Counted from the first letter of the stretch, positions 25,497 to 33,917 are shown. The stretch is 64,000 nucleotides of DNA from Halorussus salilacus (GCF_024138125.1 NZ_CP099993.1:1054001-1118000), one strand, 5' to 3'. The notes: a model not told the origin generated them from the sequence alone. Numbers and translations are program-made.

Positions 25497-27050
25497 GTGA
25501 CCGATTTATTCGGGGATTCCCCGAATAGCACACCTCTCTCAGACCGCGACGTACAGCTTCTGGACACCACGCTCCGCGACGGCGAGCAAGCACCGGGGGT
25601 CTCGCTGTCGCCCGACGAAAAGGCAGAGATAGCCGCCGCGCTCGACCGCGCGGGCGTCGACGTCGTCGAGGCCGGGAGCGCCTGCACCGGCGACGGCGAG
25701 CGCGACGCCATCCGGCGGGTGACCGACCTCGACCTCGACGCCCGGGTCACAAGCTTCGCCCGCGGGGTCCGGGCCGACGTGGACCTCGCGCTCGACTGCG
25801 ACGTCGACGGCGTGAACCTCGTCGTACCCGCCAGCGACCGCCACGTTGAGGGAAAGGTCGGCACCACTCGGTCGGCGGTGGTCGAGACGACCGCCGACCT
25901 CGTGGCCCACGCCCGCGACCACGGCCTCTGGGTCGAGGTCGTCGGCGAGGACGGCTCGCGGGCCGACCTCGACTTCCTCGAACGCCTCGCGGAGGCCGCC
26001 CACGACGCGGGCGCAGACCGCTTCTGTGTCGCCGACACGGTGGGCCACGCCGGACCCGAGCGAGTCGGCGAGGCGGTCTCGCGGCTCGCCGACCTCGGGC
26101 CGACCAGCGTCCACACCCACGACGACCTCGGCCTCGCGGTGACGAACGCCCTCGCCGGTGTCTCTGCGGGCGCGAACCTCGTCCACGCCACCGTCAACGG
26201 CGTCGGCGAGCGCGCGGGCAACGTCGCGCTCGAAGAGGTCGCCATCGCGCTCGACCACTGCTACGGCGTCGAGACCGCCGAGACGACCGAACTCTACGAC
26301 CTCGCGCGCACGGTCGCAGACGCGACCGGCGTCCCCCTCGCGCCGAACAAGGCGGTCGTCGGCGAGAACGCCTTCGCCCACGAATCGGGCATCCACACCG
26401 ACGGCACCCTCAAGGACGAGGCGATGTACGAGCCCTACCCGCCCGAGAAGGTGGGCCGCGAGCGCCGCCTCGTCCTCGGCAAGCACACCGGCCGGGCAGG
26501 AGCGAAGGCGGCGCTCGCCGAGCACGGCGTCGAGGTCGGCGACGACGAACTCCGCGAGGTGGTCGCCCGCGTCCAGCGACTCGCCGAGCGCGGCAAGCGC
26601 GTGACCGACGCCGACCTGCTCGCGGTCGCCGACGACGTGCGGGGGATGGAACGCGACCGCCGTATCGAGCTCCGGGAGCTCACCGCGACCAGCGGCGGGC
26701 CCCTCCCCACCGCGAGCGTCCGCCTCGATATCGACGGCGAGGAGCGAGTCGCCTCCGGCACCGGCGACGGACCGGTCGACGCCGCGGTCGCGGCGGTCCG
26801 CGAGGCCGCGGGGTCGGCCGCAGACGCCGCGCTCGAATCCTACCGCGTCGACGCCATCACCGGCGGCACCGACGCCGTGGTCACCGTCGAGGTCGAGATG
26901 ACCCGGGGCGACCGGGCCGTCACCGTGCGAGCCAGCGACGGCGACATCACCCGGGCGAGCGTCACCGCGATGGTCGACGCCCTCGACCGCCTGCTCGCGC
27001 TCGGAGACGACTCGGAGGCCGACTCCGAGACCGCGGTCGCCGACGACTGA
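25497..27050 (+). CDS. leuA: 2-isopropylmalate synthase / (R)-citramalate synthase
   Basis: A 517-residue LeuA/CimA-type Claisen-condensing enzyme of branched-chain amino acid synthesis. The HMGL-like domain has LLDTTLRDGEQAPG (about 21-34), the VHTHDDLGLAVTNALAG metal-binding block and GVGERAGNVALEEV; then FAHESGIHTDG and a C-terminal regulatory LeuA_dimer domain (about 385-500) that senses leucine or isoleucine. Whether it condenses acetyl-CoA with 2-oxoisovalerate or pyruvate cannot be told. The GTG at 25497 is the likely start; an 8-bp inverted repeat ATTCGGGG/CCCCGAAT (25508-25526) sits within the first codons. Confidence 0.88.
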   Translation: MTDLFGDSPNSTPLSDRDVQLLDTTLRDGEQAPGVSLSPDEKAEIAAALDRAGVDVVEAGSACTGDGERDAIRRVTDLDLDARVTSFARGVRADVDLALDCDVDGVNLVVPASDRHVEGKVGTTRSAVVETTADLVAHARDHGLWVEVVGEDGSRADLDFLERLAEAAHDAGADRFCVADTVGHAGPERVGEAVSRLADLGPTSVHTHDDLGLAVTNALAGVSAGANLVHATVNGVGERAGNVALEEVAIALDHCYGVETAETTELYDLARTVADATGVPLAPNKAVVGENAFAHESGIHTDGTLKDEAMYEPYPPEKVGRERRLVLGKHTGRAGAKAALAEHGVEVGDDELREVVARVQRLAERGKRVTDADLLAVADDVRGMERDRRIELRELTATSGGPLPTASVRLDIDGEERVASGTGDGPVDAAVAAVREAAGSAADAALESYRVDAITGGTDAVVTVEVEMTRGDRAVTVRASDGDITRASVTAMVDALDRLLALGDDSEADSETAVADD

Positions 27051-27130
27051 GTCGCCGACTGCCGCGACCCAGACTCCCGCGACCGGCGGCGGCCGAGCGC
27101 GCCGCGCTCGGCGACGCGAACCACGGGTGT

Positions 27131-27235
27131 CGGCCGGTGACACGTTCTACCGGAAAACGGCCGGTGAATCATCCGCCGAGTATCGGCCGGTGGACCATCC
27201 ACCAGAAAACGGCCGATGACACAGCCGACCGGCGG
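27131..27235 (+). repeat. short tandem repeat, family 3 (four units)
   Basis: Four head-to-tail units of 26-27 bp starting at 27131, 27158, 27184 and 27210, each beginning CGGCCGRTG and ending near CCRCCAGAAAA. It directly precedes repeat copy B. Related units occur at 7534-7582. Confidence 0.6.
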
Positions 27236-27372
27236 GACTGAAAGGGGCCGCCCGCTCGCGGGTCGGAGACCCGTGGTCGCCTGACCGACCCCTATCTGCG
27301 CCGATGCGGTGCGTTGCGGTGAGGCGCAGATATGTCGGTCAGCGACCGCGAGCGGGCGGGGGCTTTCTGGGC
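27236..27372 (+). repeat. structured intergenic repeat family 1, copy B
   Basis: Best-formed copy, within the 610-bp leuA-tspO gap. Outer stem arms 27248-27260 and 27347-27359 (13 bp), middle stem CTGACCGAC (27281-27289) with GTCGGTCAG (27334-27342), and inner hairpin arms TATCTGCGCC (27293-27302) and GGCGCAGATA (27323-27332) around a 20-nt loop. It begins GACTGAAAGGGG and ends GGGGGCTTTCTGGGCG. Confidence 0.72.
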
Positions 27373-27540
27373 GTTCTTGGTTTTGGAAGTCGTCGTGGGT
27401 AGCGACCGCGAGCGGGGGCTTTCTGGGCGTTCTCGGCTTTGGAAGTCGTCGTTGGTAGCGAGCGGGCGGGGGCTTTCTGGGCGTTCTTGGTTTTGGAAGT
27501 CGTCGTTGGTAGCGAGCGGGCGGGGGCTTTCGGAAGCGTT
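27341..27540 (+). repeat. 54-60 bp tandem repeat of the 3' tail of repeat family 1
   Basis: The 3' arm and tail of copy B (AGCGACCGCGAGCGGGC...GGCTTTCTGGGCG...GGAAGTCGTC) are repeated in tandem: 27341-27400, 27401-27456, 27457-27510 and a partial unit from 27511. Only the first unit has a matching 5' arm. Open frames across it are artefacts of the repeat. Confidence 0.7.
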
Positions 27541-27660
27541 TGCGGTCCAGAATTCCCCGGTTCGTACCGCACGTATCGAGACGTTCCGCCCGATCACGAC
27601 TCGAATCCATCCGGTCCCTCGACTCCGAATTTATACCTCCGAGGACCGTAGTACAGCACC

Positions 27661-28161
27661 ATGAGCGTTATCGACGCGGCACGCCGGAACGCCGTCGACT
27701 GGCCCGCACTCCTCGCGAGCGTCCTCGTCTGCGAGCTCGCGGGAATCGTCCCCTCGATACTGACCGCGGGCGACGTTGCGACGTGGTACCCGACCCTCGC
27801 CAAGCCGTGGTTCACGCCGCCGAGCTGGGTGTTCGGCCCGGTCTGGACCACCCTCTACCTCCTGATGGGCGTGGCGCTGTACCTCGTCTGGAAGCGCGCG
27901 ACCGGCCGCCTCCGGCGGGTCGCGCTCGGCGTCTTCGCGGTCCAGTTGGTCCTCAACGCGGGGTGGACGCTCACCTTCTTCGGGGCGCGCGAGATACTCG
28001 GCGGGCTGGTCGTCATCGTCGCCCTGCTCGCGACCATCCTCGCGACGATTGGGGCGTTCGCCCGCGTCGACCGTCGGGCGGCCGCGCTCCTCGTTCCCTA
28101 CCTGCTGTGGGTCGGGTTCGCCACCGCGCTCAACTACGACCTCTGGCGGCTCAACGGCTGA
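27661..28161 (+). CDS. tspO: TspO/MBR family membrane protein
   Basis: A 166-residue tryptophan-rich sensory protein with five transmembrane helices (about 13-38, 55-75, 88-108, 112-135, 140-160). The family signature WYPTLAKPWFTPPSWVFGP (about 40-60) and LNAGWTLTFFGAREI are clear. TspO binds porphyrins and related ligands and is linked to stress and tetrapyrrole handling; in haloarchaea its ligand is unproven. The 3' end of the gene has been copied in tandem downstream (28143-28217). Confidence 0.92.
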   Translation: MSVIDAARRNAVDWPALLASVLVCELAGIVPSILTAGDVATWYPTLAKPWFTPPSWVFGPVWTTLYLLMGVALYLVWKRATGRLRRVALGVFAVQLVLNAGWTLTFFGAREILGGLVVIVALLATILATIGAFARVDRRAAALLVPYLLWVGFATALNYDLWRLNG

Positions 28162-28217
28162 GTGCCGCTGGCGGCTCAACGGCTGAGTGCCGCTGGCGGC
28201 TCGACGGCTGAACGCCT
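28143..28217 (+). repeat. 25-bp tandem repeat including the tspO stop region
   Basis: Three units of 25 bp (28143-28167, 28168-28192, 28193-28217). The first two are identical (CTGGCGGCTCAACGGCTGAG...), the third has a few changes. Unit 1 covers the last six tspO codons and the stop, so the array arose by slippage or duplication of the gene end. Confidence 0.8.
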
Positions 28218-28378
28218 CCGGCGACTCGACGACCGAGCGTCGGCGAGGCGTCCCCGGCGAGTATCCGGACGTTACGCGCCCGAACGCCCGCCCAACGACC
28301 GCCTGAACCCGGTTTGCCTGCCGTTACCGCCGGTTTTCCCGCCGTATAACAAAGTCGGGACGGGGCGTCGCGTGGGAC

Positions 28379-28780
28379 GTGTCGAATCGCTCCGTCAGCC
28401 GGTCGTCCGTCGGGGGAAGCGGTCGCTACGCGGTCGGCGCGAACCGCTACGCGCTGTTCGCGGTCCTGTTCGCGGGCAAGGCGCTCGACGCCGTCAGCAC
28501 CGTGACCGTCCTCTCGCTGCGGGACGACGTCTACGAGTCGATGTGGCTCACCCGAACCCTGATGGCCGAACTGGGGATGGTCACGGGCGTGTCGGTGACC
28601 GTCGTCATCGCGGTCGGCGGCGTGATGATGTTCGCCGAGAGCGGCGAGGTCGTCGCCAGAGCCGCGCCCGAGGAGTGGGCACCCGACGACTACCCCCCAG
28701 CGTTCCGGGTGATCACGTACTGCTCGGCCGGGGCGTGGTACGGGTTTCTGGGACTTCACAACTTCTCGTTGCTGTTCTGA
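28379..28780 (+). CDS. haloarchaeal membrane protein (DUF5658-like)
   Basis: A 133-residue protein with a short Ser/Arg/Gly-rich start and three or four hydrophobic segments (about 22-45, 62-88, 105-130). The block NRYALFAVLFAGKALDAVSTV followed by YESMWLTRTLMAELG is typical of a small haloarchaeal membrane family (DUF5658-like). The GTG at 28379 is the probable start. Function unknown. The tRNA-Ser gene follows on the other strand. Confidence 0.65.
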   Translation: MSNRSVSRSSVGGSGRYAVGANRYALFAVLFAGKALDAVSTVTVLSLRDDVYESMWLTRTLMAELGMVTGVSVTVVIAVGGVMMFAESGEVVARAAPEEWAPDDYPPAFRVITYCSAGAWYGFLGLHNFSLLF

Positions 28781-28862
28781 GCGGCACGCTCGCCGTCTCA
28801 TCGAGACGACCGTTCGACGAAACGGTCGCAAGCGTAGCTGGCAATCGTGAAATCCGGAGAAG

Positions 28863-28947
28863 CGCCGAGGGAGCGATTTGAACGCTCGAGTCCGTGAGGA
28901 CAGTTGCTCTCGAAGCAACCGCCTTGGCCGGGCTAGGCTACCTCGGC
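28863..28947 (-). tRNA. tRNA-Ser (anticodon CGA)
   Basis: Read on the minus strand: acceptor stem GCCGAGG (28941-28947) pairs with CCTCGGC (28864-28870), discriminator G at 28863. The anticodon arm is GTTGC-TTCGAGA-GCAAC with anticodon CGA, a long variable arm (class II) and a T arm GAGCG-TTCAAAT-CGCTC. CCA is not encoded. The long variable arm and anticodon identify serine. No intron. Confidence 0.95.
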
Positions 28948-29093
28948 TCACCACAACGTACCGCCCTCTCCGACTTAGTGGTTTCGATTCAGGCCGGGCG
29001 TACGGTGAGGACAGGCGTCGCCTGTCGGCGGTTTTCGGACCGACCAATCAGCCGACCGCCACCTTCAAGCGGTCACCGGCCCGGGAGTAGGGT

Positions 29094-30044
29094 ATGGACG
29101 TAACCGAGGCGAGCGAGCGGTGTGATTCGGTCCTCGACGCGGTCGGGAGCGCGGTCGTCGCCGACCGCGAGTTCCTGAAGACGGTGTTGCTGGGCGTGCT
29201 GGCCGACGGCCACGTCCTGCTGGAGGACGTGCCCGGCACGGGCAAGACCCTCACGGCCCGGGGGTTCGCCGACGCGCTCGGCCTCTCGTTCTCGCGCGTG
29301 CAGTTCACCCCCGACCTCCTCCCGGCCGACGTGACCGGGACCCACGTATTCAACGAGGGGACCCGGGAGTTCGAGTTCAGCGAGGGGCCCATCTTCGCCA
29401 ACGTGGTGCTGGCCGACGAGATAAATCGAGCGCCCCCGAAAACCCAGGCCGCGCTGCTCGAAGCCATGGAGGAGGCACAGGTCACCGTCGACGGCGAGAC
29501 CCACGACCTCCCACGGCCGTTCTTCGTCATCGCGACTCAGAACCCGGTCGAACAGGAGGGCACCTTCCCCCTCCCCGAGGCGCAGGTCGACCGCTTCGCT
29601 GTCAAGTCGTCCATCGGCTACCCCGAGGCCGACGGCGAGTACGAACTCCTCCGACGGCGGGCCGGACGCTCGGCCCAGAGCCCCTCGGTCGAGACGGTGC
29701 TCGACGAGGACCTCGTGACCGACCTCCGGGAGGTGCCCGAGACGGTCCGGGTCGACGACGACCTGCTGGAGTACGTCGCGAACGTCGCGCGCGCGACCCG
29801 CCGGGACCGGCGGGTCGCGGTCGGGGTCTCCCCGCGCGGGACCCAGCGGCTGTTCGAGGCCGCCAGGGCCTACGCCGCGATGGAGGGCAGGGAGTTCGTG
29901 ACCCCCGACGACGTAAAGCGCGTGGCCCACCCCGTGCTGGCCCACCGAATCGTGCTGACGCCGGACGCGCAGGTCGACGACGTCGAGAAGTCGGCGATAG
30001 TCGGGCGCGTCCTCGACGAGGTCGAAGTGCCGACCGTGGAGTAG
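29094..30044 (+). CDS. MoxR-family AAA+ ATPase
   Basis: A 316-residue MoxR ATPase. Walker A DVPGTGKT is at residues 45-52, Walker B VVLADEINRA at 104-113, sensor-1 FFVIATQNP and the EGTFPLPEAQVDRF block with arginine finger follow, and the C-terminal lid contains VGVSPRGTQRLFEAARAYA. MoxR proteins act as chaperone-like ATPases that activate substrate proteins, usually with a DUF58 partner. The DUF58-DUF4129 operon is 0.4 kb away on the opposite strand, convergent rather than co-directional. Confidence 0.93.
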   Translation: MDVTEASERCDSVLDAVGSAVVADREFLKTVLLGVLADGHVLLEDVPGTGKTLTARGFADALGLSFSRVQFTPDLLPADVTGTHVFNEGTREFEFSEGPIFANVVLADEINRAPPKTQAALLEAMEEAQVTVDGETHDLPRPFFVIATQNPVEQEGTFPLPEAQVDRFAVKSSIGYPEADGEYELLRRRAGRSAQSPSVETVLDEDLVTDLREVPETVRVDDDLLEYVANVARATRRDRRVAVGVSPRGTQRLFEAARAYAAMEGREFVTPDDVKRVAHPVLAHRIVLTPDAQVDDVEKSAIVGRVLDEVEVPTVE

Positions 30045-30121
30045 GTCGCCGACCGTGGCGCGAGTTTCACTTTCGCCCCGGTTGGCTCGATTTTATATCA
30101 CCTCCTCGACCATCCCGGAAC

Positions 30122-30289
30122 ATGGACGCAGAGGACGACGACCGGGAGGGGTCGGACGGCGACGCCGACGCGACCGATGCTGGCTCCGCCGAGGACGAAC
30201 CCCGCGAACTGTCGGACCTCGACCCGAACGCCGAGGAGGCGGCTCGGAAGGTCGACCGGCAGTTGCGGCGACTCCGACTCGGGGAGTGA
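30122..30289 (+). CDS. small acidic haloarchaeal protein (55 aa)
   Basis: A 55-residue protein: an extremely acidic N-terminal half (DAEDDDREGSDGDAD...), then ELSDLDPNAEEAARKVDRQ and a basic amphipathic end RRLRLGE. A TATA-like TTTTATAT at 30091-30098 lies 24-31 bp before the ATG, fitting leaderless transcription. The C-terminal helix is typical of a family of small haloarchaeal proteins of unknown function. A 19-bp tandem repeat starts in its stop codon. Confidence 0.6.
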   Translation: MDAEDDDREGSDGDADATDAGSAEDEPRELSDLDPNAEEAARKVDRQLRRLRLGE

Positions 30290-30361
30290 GGGCCGCCAGC
30301 GGAAGTGAGGGCCGCCAGCGGAAGTGAGGGCCGCCAGCGGAAGTGAGGGCCGTCAACGGGT
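30286..30361 (+). repeat. 19-bp tandem repeat (3 perfect units plus 1 degenerate)
   Basis: Units GTGAGGGCCGCCAGCGGAA at 30286-30304, 30305-30323, 30324-30342 and a degenerate fourth unit 30343-30361. Begins inside the last codon and stop of the small acidic protein gene. No coding role. Confidence 0.85.
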
Positions 30362-30456
30362 ACGCTCCGCGTCGGCGAGTCGGCGACTCGCCGACGCGGA
30401 TGCGGCCCGCAGACGTTCGAAAATGGTGGAACCGGAGGCGAACCGCGACCGTCGGC

Positions 30457-30957
30457 TCACGTCCGGAGCGCCGAGGTCAGCGCGAGCGCCGCCAGCAGGA
30501 GGAACACCAGCGCGGTCACGGGCTGGCCGCCAGACGCACCGAGGTAGATGGCGTATCCGAGTCCGCCAGCGCCGACCCCGACCACCGTGCTCGCGGCGGC
30601 GTGCGTCGCTTCGAGGTTGGTCGTGTCGGTCTCGCGGCCCAACTGCTCGCCGACGTTGATGGCCTGCTCGCCGAAGTCGTAGGCCAGTATCGCGCCGATG
30701 ACCCCCGGCAGGAGGAGGTGGGCGAGCGGCGCGACCACGCCGCCGAACAGCGCCCCGACCAGCAGGGTCGCCGACCCGAGGGTGACCGCCCGGCGCGACC
30801 CCCGGACGACGCCGAGGAGGACTGCGAGGAGCCCCGCGGCCCCGACCGCGGCCGCAGCCGACGCCGCGAGCGCGCTCGCGCCGACCGACACCGTGGCGGC
30901 CGAGAGCGCGAGCCCCGCCGAGAACCGGGCGGGCGAGCGGTCGATCTCGCGGGTCAC
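30457..30957 (-). CDS. DUF7519-type membrane protein
   Basis: A 166-residue membrane protein starting at GTG 30957, with a 4-bp GTGA overlap with the upstream DUF58 gene. It is almost wholly hydrophobic with about five Ala/Val/Leu/Gly-rich helices (about 12-35, 37-52, 57-77, 80-100, 125-164) and the segment AYDFGEQAINVGEQLGRET between helices. It occupies the last position of the DUF4129-DUF7269-DUF58 operon, where haloarchaea carry a conserved protein (DUF7519). Function unknown. Confidence 0.75.
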   Translation of the reverse strand: MTREIDRSPARFSAGLALSAATVSVGASALAASAAAAVGAAGLLAVLLGVVRGSRRAVTLGSATLLVGALFGGVVAPLAHLLLPGVIGAILAYDFGEQAINVGEQLGRETDTTNLEATHAAASTVVGVGAGGLGYAIYLGASGGQPVTALVFLLLAALALTSALRT

Positions 30958-32225
30958 GCCCGCCACCTCCGGGCGGTCCGCTCCAGCGCGGCCCCGAGCG
31001 CGTCGTCGGTGTCCCAGTCGACGACCCGGAGGCCGCTCGCCCGGAGGTCCGAGACCCGCCGGGCGCGCAGGGTCCGCGCGAGTCGCTGGCCCGGCGTCCC
31101 GACCGCGGTGGGGTCGGGAGCGAGGACGGTCACGAGGTGGCCCTCGGCGTCGAGCCTGCGGGCGGCCGTCGCGGCGAAGTCGTCGCACAGCGGCGAGACG
31201 AACAGGACCTGCGAGGAGGCGGGCAGGCGCTTGCGGAGCCACGCGAGCCGGGTGGTCGGGTAGAAGGCCCCCTCGGACGGCGCGGGCGAGAACGCCGGAT
31301 GGGTCGCGAGCAGGTCGCGGACCCTCGCGCGGTGGTCGTTGCCCGACCCCGGCGCGAGCCAGCAGGTCACCGGCCCGAACGCCGCGATTCCGACCCGGTC
31401 GCCCGCGTCGAGGAGCCTCGTCACCGCCTTGCCCGCGGCGTCGACGCCGTGCTGGACCGCGTTGCGCTCGCCCTCGCCGGGCGCGAGGTAGGCCTCCTCG
31501 CGGGTGTCGACGACGACGACCACGCTCGCGGCCCGCTCCTCGCGGAACTCCACGGTGGTGAGGTCGCCCGTGCGCGCGAGTCGATTCCAGTCGACCCGCG
31601 AGAGGGGGTCGCCCCGGCGGTACTCCCGGGTGCCGTAGAACTCCACGCCCGACCCGCCGGTGTCGGTGGTGACCCGGCCGGTGTACCGCGTCGTCTGGGC
31701 GCGCAGGGGCACGTCGACGGTGGTCCCGAGCTTCGGGACGCAGGTCAGGGTCGTCTCGCACTCGACCTCGGTCTCGACCTCGGTCGCGCCGCTGAAGTCG
31801 CGGGCGACGACCTGCACCGGGTCGAACGCGTGGTCGCCGCGCTCGGCCTCGACGGCGTAGGTGAGGTGGGCGGTCTTGCCCGGTCGGAGCGCGGTCCCGA
31901 GCCGGGCCGACCCGTCGGTCACGGGGAGGGCGTCGGGGACGCCGTCGACGACCCGGAGGTCGGCGAGCGTGGCGTCGCCGACGTTCTCGACCGCCAGCTG
32001 CACCGCGACCTCGTCGCCGGGGAGGGGTTCGTCGTCGCTCACGGTCCGGGTCGCGTCGAGCGCGACCGCTGGGGTCCCCGCGGTCCGGGTGTAGGCCGCG
32101 AACGCCACCCCGACCACGCCCGACAGGAGGACCAGCGGATTGTTGAACACGATGCCGAGCCCGCCAGCGAGCAACGCGACCGCGCTGACGCCGCGCCAGC
32201 GGTTGGTCTCCCTGACCACCGTCAC
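30954..32225 (-). CDS. DUF58 domain protein
   Basis: A 423-residue protein starting at GTG 32225. Two N-terminal transmembrane helices (about residues 12-45), a beta-sandwich region (about 60-190) with VENVGDATLADLRVVDGVPD, then the DUF58 signature VEFYGTREYRRGDPLSRVDWNRLARTGDLTTVEF (about 195-228) and a VWA-like domain (VVVVVDTREE) to the end. DUF58 proteins are partners of MoxR ATPases, and the operon resembles MoxR-DUF58-DUF4129 modules acting at the cell envelope. The transglutaminase (TgpA-like) gene often in such modules is not in this window. Confidence 0.88.
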   Translation of the reverse strand: MTVVRETNRWRGVSAVALLAGGLGIVFNNPLVLLSGVVGVAFAAYTRTAGTPAVALDATRTVSDDEPLPGDEVAVQLAVENVGDATLADLRVVDGVPDALPVTDGSARLGTALRPGKTAHLTYAVEAERGDHAFDPVQVVARDFSGATEVETEVECETTLTCVPKLGTTVDVPLRAQTTRYTGRVTTDTGGSGVEFYGTREYRRGDPLSRVDWNRLARTGDLTTVEFREERAASVVVVVDTREEAYLAPGEGERNAVQHGVDAAGKAVTRLLDAGDRVGIAAFGPVTCWLAPGSGNDHRARVRDLLATHPAFSPAPSEGAFYPTTRLAWLRKRLPASSQVLFVSPLCDDFAATAARRLDAEGHLVTVLAPDPTAVGTPGQRLARTLRARRVSDLRASGLRVVDWDTDDALGAALERTARRWRA

Positions 32226-32866
32226 GGTTCGGCCTCCCGCCGGGTGGGCGTGTCTTCTCCCGACTCCGCGGAGGTTCCGCCGGGCGCGCGGGCGGCGGGC
32301 GCGCCGACGCCCGCCGCCCGCGCGACCGCGTCGGCGGTCCGGCGTATCCGGACCTGATGGCCCGACCGGGGACTGGCGACGAGTCGCAGTCTGGCCGAGA
32401 GCGGCGGTTTCGGCGCGTCCGAGTCGCCGAGGAACGACGCCGCGAAGGCGTCGTCGGTCCACGTCCCGGCCTCGATTCGCTCGCGTGCCTCCTCGCGCGA
32501 GACGTGGTCGCGGTCGGCGACCGCCGGGATGGCGGCCTCGCGCAGTCGGTCGCGGAGGTCGTTGCGCTCGCGGAGGGTGCTCCGGCGCGGCCCCGCCCGG
32601 AGCGTCGCCACCCGGTCGTCGAACTCCTCGCCGGGCACGGGCATCGACTCGACCGTCTCCACGTCGGGGGTCTCCGCGCCGCGCAACTCGGTCGCCCGCC
32701 GGGTGCGCGCGATCCGGACGCCTTGGACCAGCGCGAGCACGCCGATCAGGACGACCGCGGTGTAGTCGGCGGCTATCGCGGCCGCCAGACCGGGTTCGAG
32801 CACCATCAGCACCCCCAGCGCGACCGCCGCGACGCCGACCGCGGTGAGGACGGGATGGTCGCTCAC
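32222..32866 (-). CDS. DUF7269-type membrane protein
   Basis: A 214-residue protein with two N-terminal transmembrane helices (about 8-28 and 33-50), then a charged cytosolic region rich in Arg/Glu with RAGPRRSTLRERNDLRDRLRE and SREEARERIEAGTWTDD. Overlaps both neighbours by 4 bp, so it is translationally coupled within the operon. The C-terminal 35 residues are Ala/Pro-rich and are encoded by a long palindrome (arms 32285-32301 and 32308-32324). Function unknown. Confidence 0.75.
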   Translation of the reverse strand: MSDHPVLTAVGVAAVALGVLMVLEPGLAAAIAADYTAVVLIGVLALVQGVRIARTRRATELRGAETPDVETVESMPVPGEEFDDRVATLRAGPRRSTLRERNDLRDRLREAAIPAVADRDHVSREEARERIEAGTWTDDAFAASFLGDSDAPKPPLSARLRLVASPRSGHQVRIRRTADAVARAAGVGAPAARAPGGTSAESGEDTPTRREAEP

Positions 32867-33855
32867 GGGCGACCCTCCCCGCGGTTCTCGCCGCGACCCT
32901 CACCGCGGGCACCCTCGCCACCCTCGCCGTCGGCGTACTGGTCCTCGATGCGCCGGAGGGCGTCGAGCGCCCGGCGCTCGCGGTCGTCGGTCGGGGCCTC
33001 GCCGCCGTACCGGACCTCCTCGAACAGCGCGGTGAGTTCCCCGACGTCGTCGGGGTCCATCCCGGCCTCGACCGCGGCGGCCGCGAACTCCGCGGGGGTG
33101 CTCGACCGGGGGTTGGCCACGGCGAGGTGGTCGGTCATCTCGCGCCACGCGCGGTACACCTCGTTGGTCACGTCGGTTGCGTCCTCGATGCGGTCGGCGG
33201 CCGCGCCCGCGGCGCGGCCGACCGCGGCCACGTCGCTGCTGTCGGGGTCGGGCGAGTCCTCGACGGGGTCGGGGTCGTTGCCGCCCGAGGAGACGAACAG
33301 CAGGGCGACCGCCGCGGCGAGCGCGACGCCGAGTCCGACCAACAGCAGGACCGAGGGGTCGGTCAGGGTGGTGCCGGTCCCGGTCCCGGGCGCGCCGCTG
33401 CCGCCCGACGGGAGCGACGTGTCGTTCGCCCCGAACATCCCGACGTTCATCTCCTCGGGCGTCGAGGTCGTGCAGGTGGTGAGCAGGGCGTGAGCGAACA
33501 ACAGCGGGAACCCGACCGGGCCGACGTACGCCATCGCGCCCAGCGGGCCCGCCCGCCGGTAGGCGAGGGCCGCGCCCCCGAGGAATCCGCCGACGAGCCC
33601 CGCGATGGCCCACCACTCGGTGAGGACGGGGTAGCAGGGGAAGTCCAGCGGCGCGCCGAACTCGCCCGACTCCCCGCCGAGGCTGGCGTCGGGGTCCTCC
33701 TGGTCGGGCACGCCAGGGTCGGGCGCTGGCTGGCCGACGCCGAAGCCGCCGCCGGAGTCGGTCTCGACCGCCGAGTCGAGGGTGGCGGCGGCCACGCCGA
33801 TGGCGAGCACGCACAGGAGCGCGAGGACGATGGGGCGTACGGTATCGCTGTCCAC
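32863..33855 (-). CDS. DUF4129 domain protein
   Basis: A 330-residue membrane protein: signal/TM at 7-26, a Gly/Asp-rich extracellular part, two mid helices (about 82-102 and 108-128), a TM at about 170-190, and a C-terminal DUF4129 domain with YRAWREMTDHLAVANPRSSTPAEFAAAAVEAGMD and LTALFEEVRYGG. DUF4129 is the C-terminal part of TgpA-type transglutaminases in bacteria and a separate partner here. It is the first gene of the four-gene operon. The tail is Gly/Glu/Arg repeats. Confidence 0.85.
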   Translation of the reverse strand: MDSDTVRPIVLALLCVLAIGVAAATLDSAVETDSGGGFGVGQPAPDPGVPDQEDPDASLGGESGEFGAPLDFPCYPVLTEWWAIAGLVGGFLGGAALAYRRAGPLGAMAYVGPVGFPLLFAHALLTTCTTSTPEEMNVGMFGANDTSLPSGGSGAPGTGTGTTLTDPSVLLLVGLGVALAAAVALLFVSSGGNDPDPVEDSPDPDSSDVAAVGRAAGAAADRIEDATDVTNEVYRAWREMTDHLAVANPRSSTPAEFAAAAVEAGMDPDDVGELTALFEEVRYGGEAPTDDRERRALDALRRIEDQYADGEGGEGARGEGRGENRGEGRP

Positions 33856-33917
33856 ACTGGTGGGTAGCGCGATTGATAACTTAGGGTTTCGGTCTCGGCG
33901 GGCGACCGGCGGTACGT

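Noticed and set aside
25539-27143. 534-residue minus-strand frame opposite leuA
   Set aside because: Antisense shadow; LeuA on the other strand has all family motifs.
27131-27540. Tandem repeats considered as a CRISPR array
   Set aside because: Units are adjacent without unique spacers and no cas genes are present.
27292-27651. Several short frames across 27.3-27.6 kb
   Set aside because: They translate the tandem repeat array (repeated SLPTTTSKTKNAQKAPA-like units) and have no start signals.
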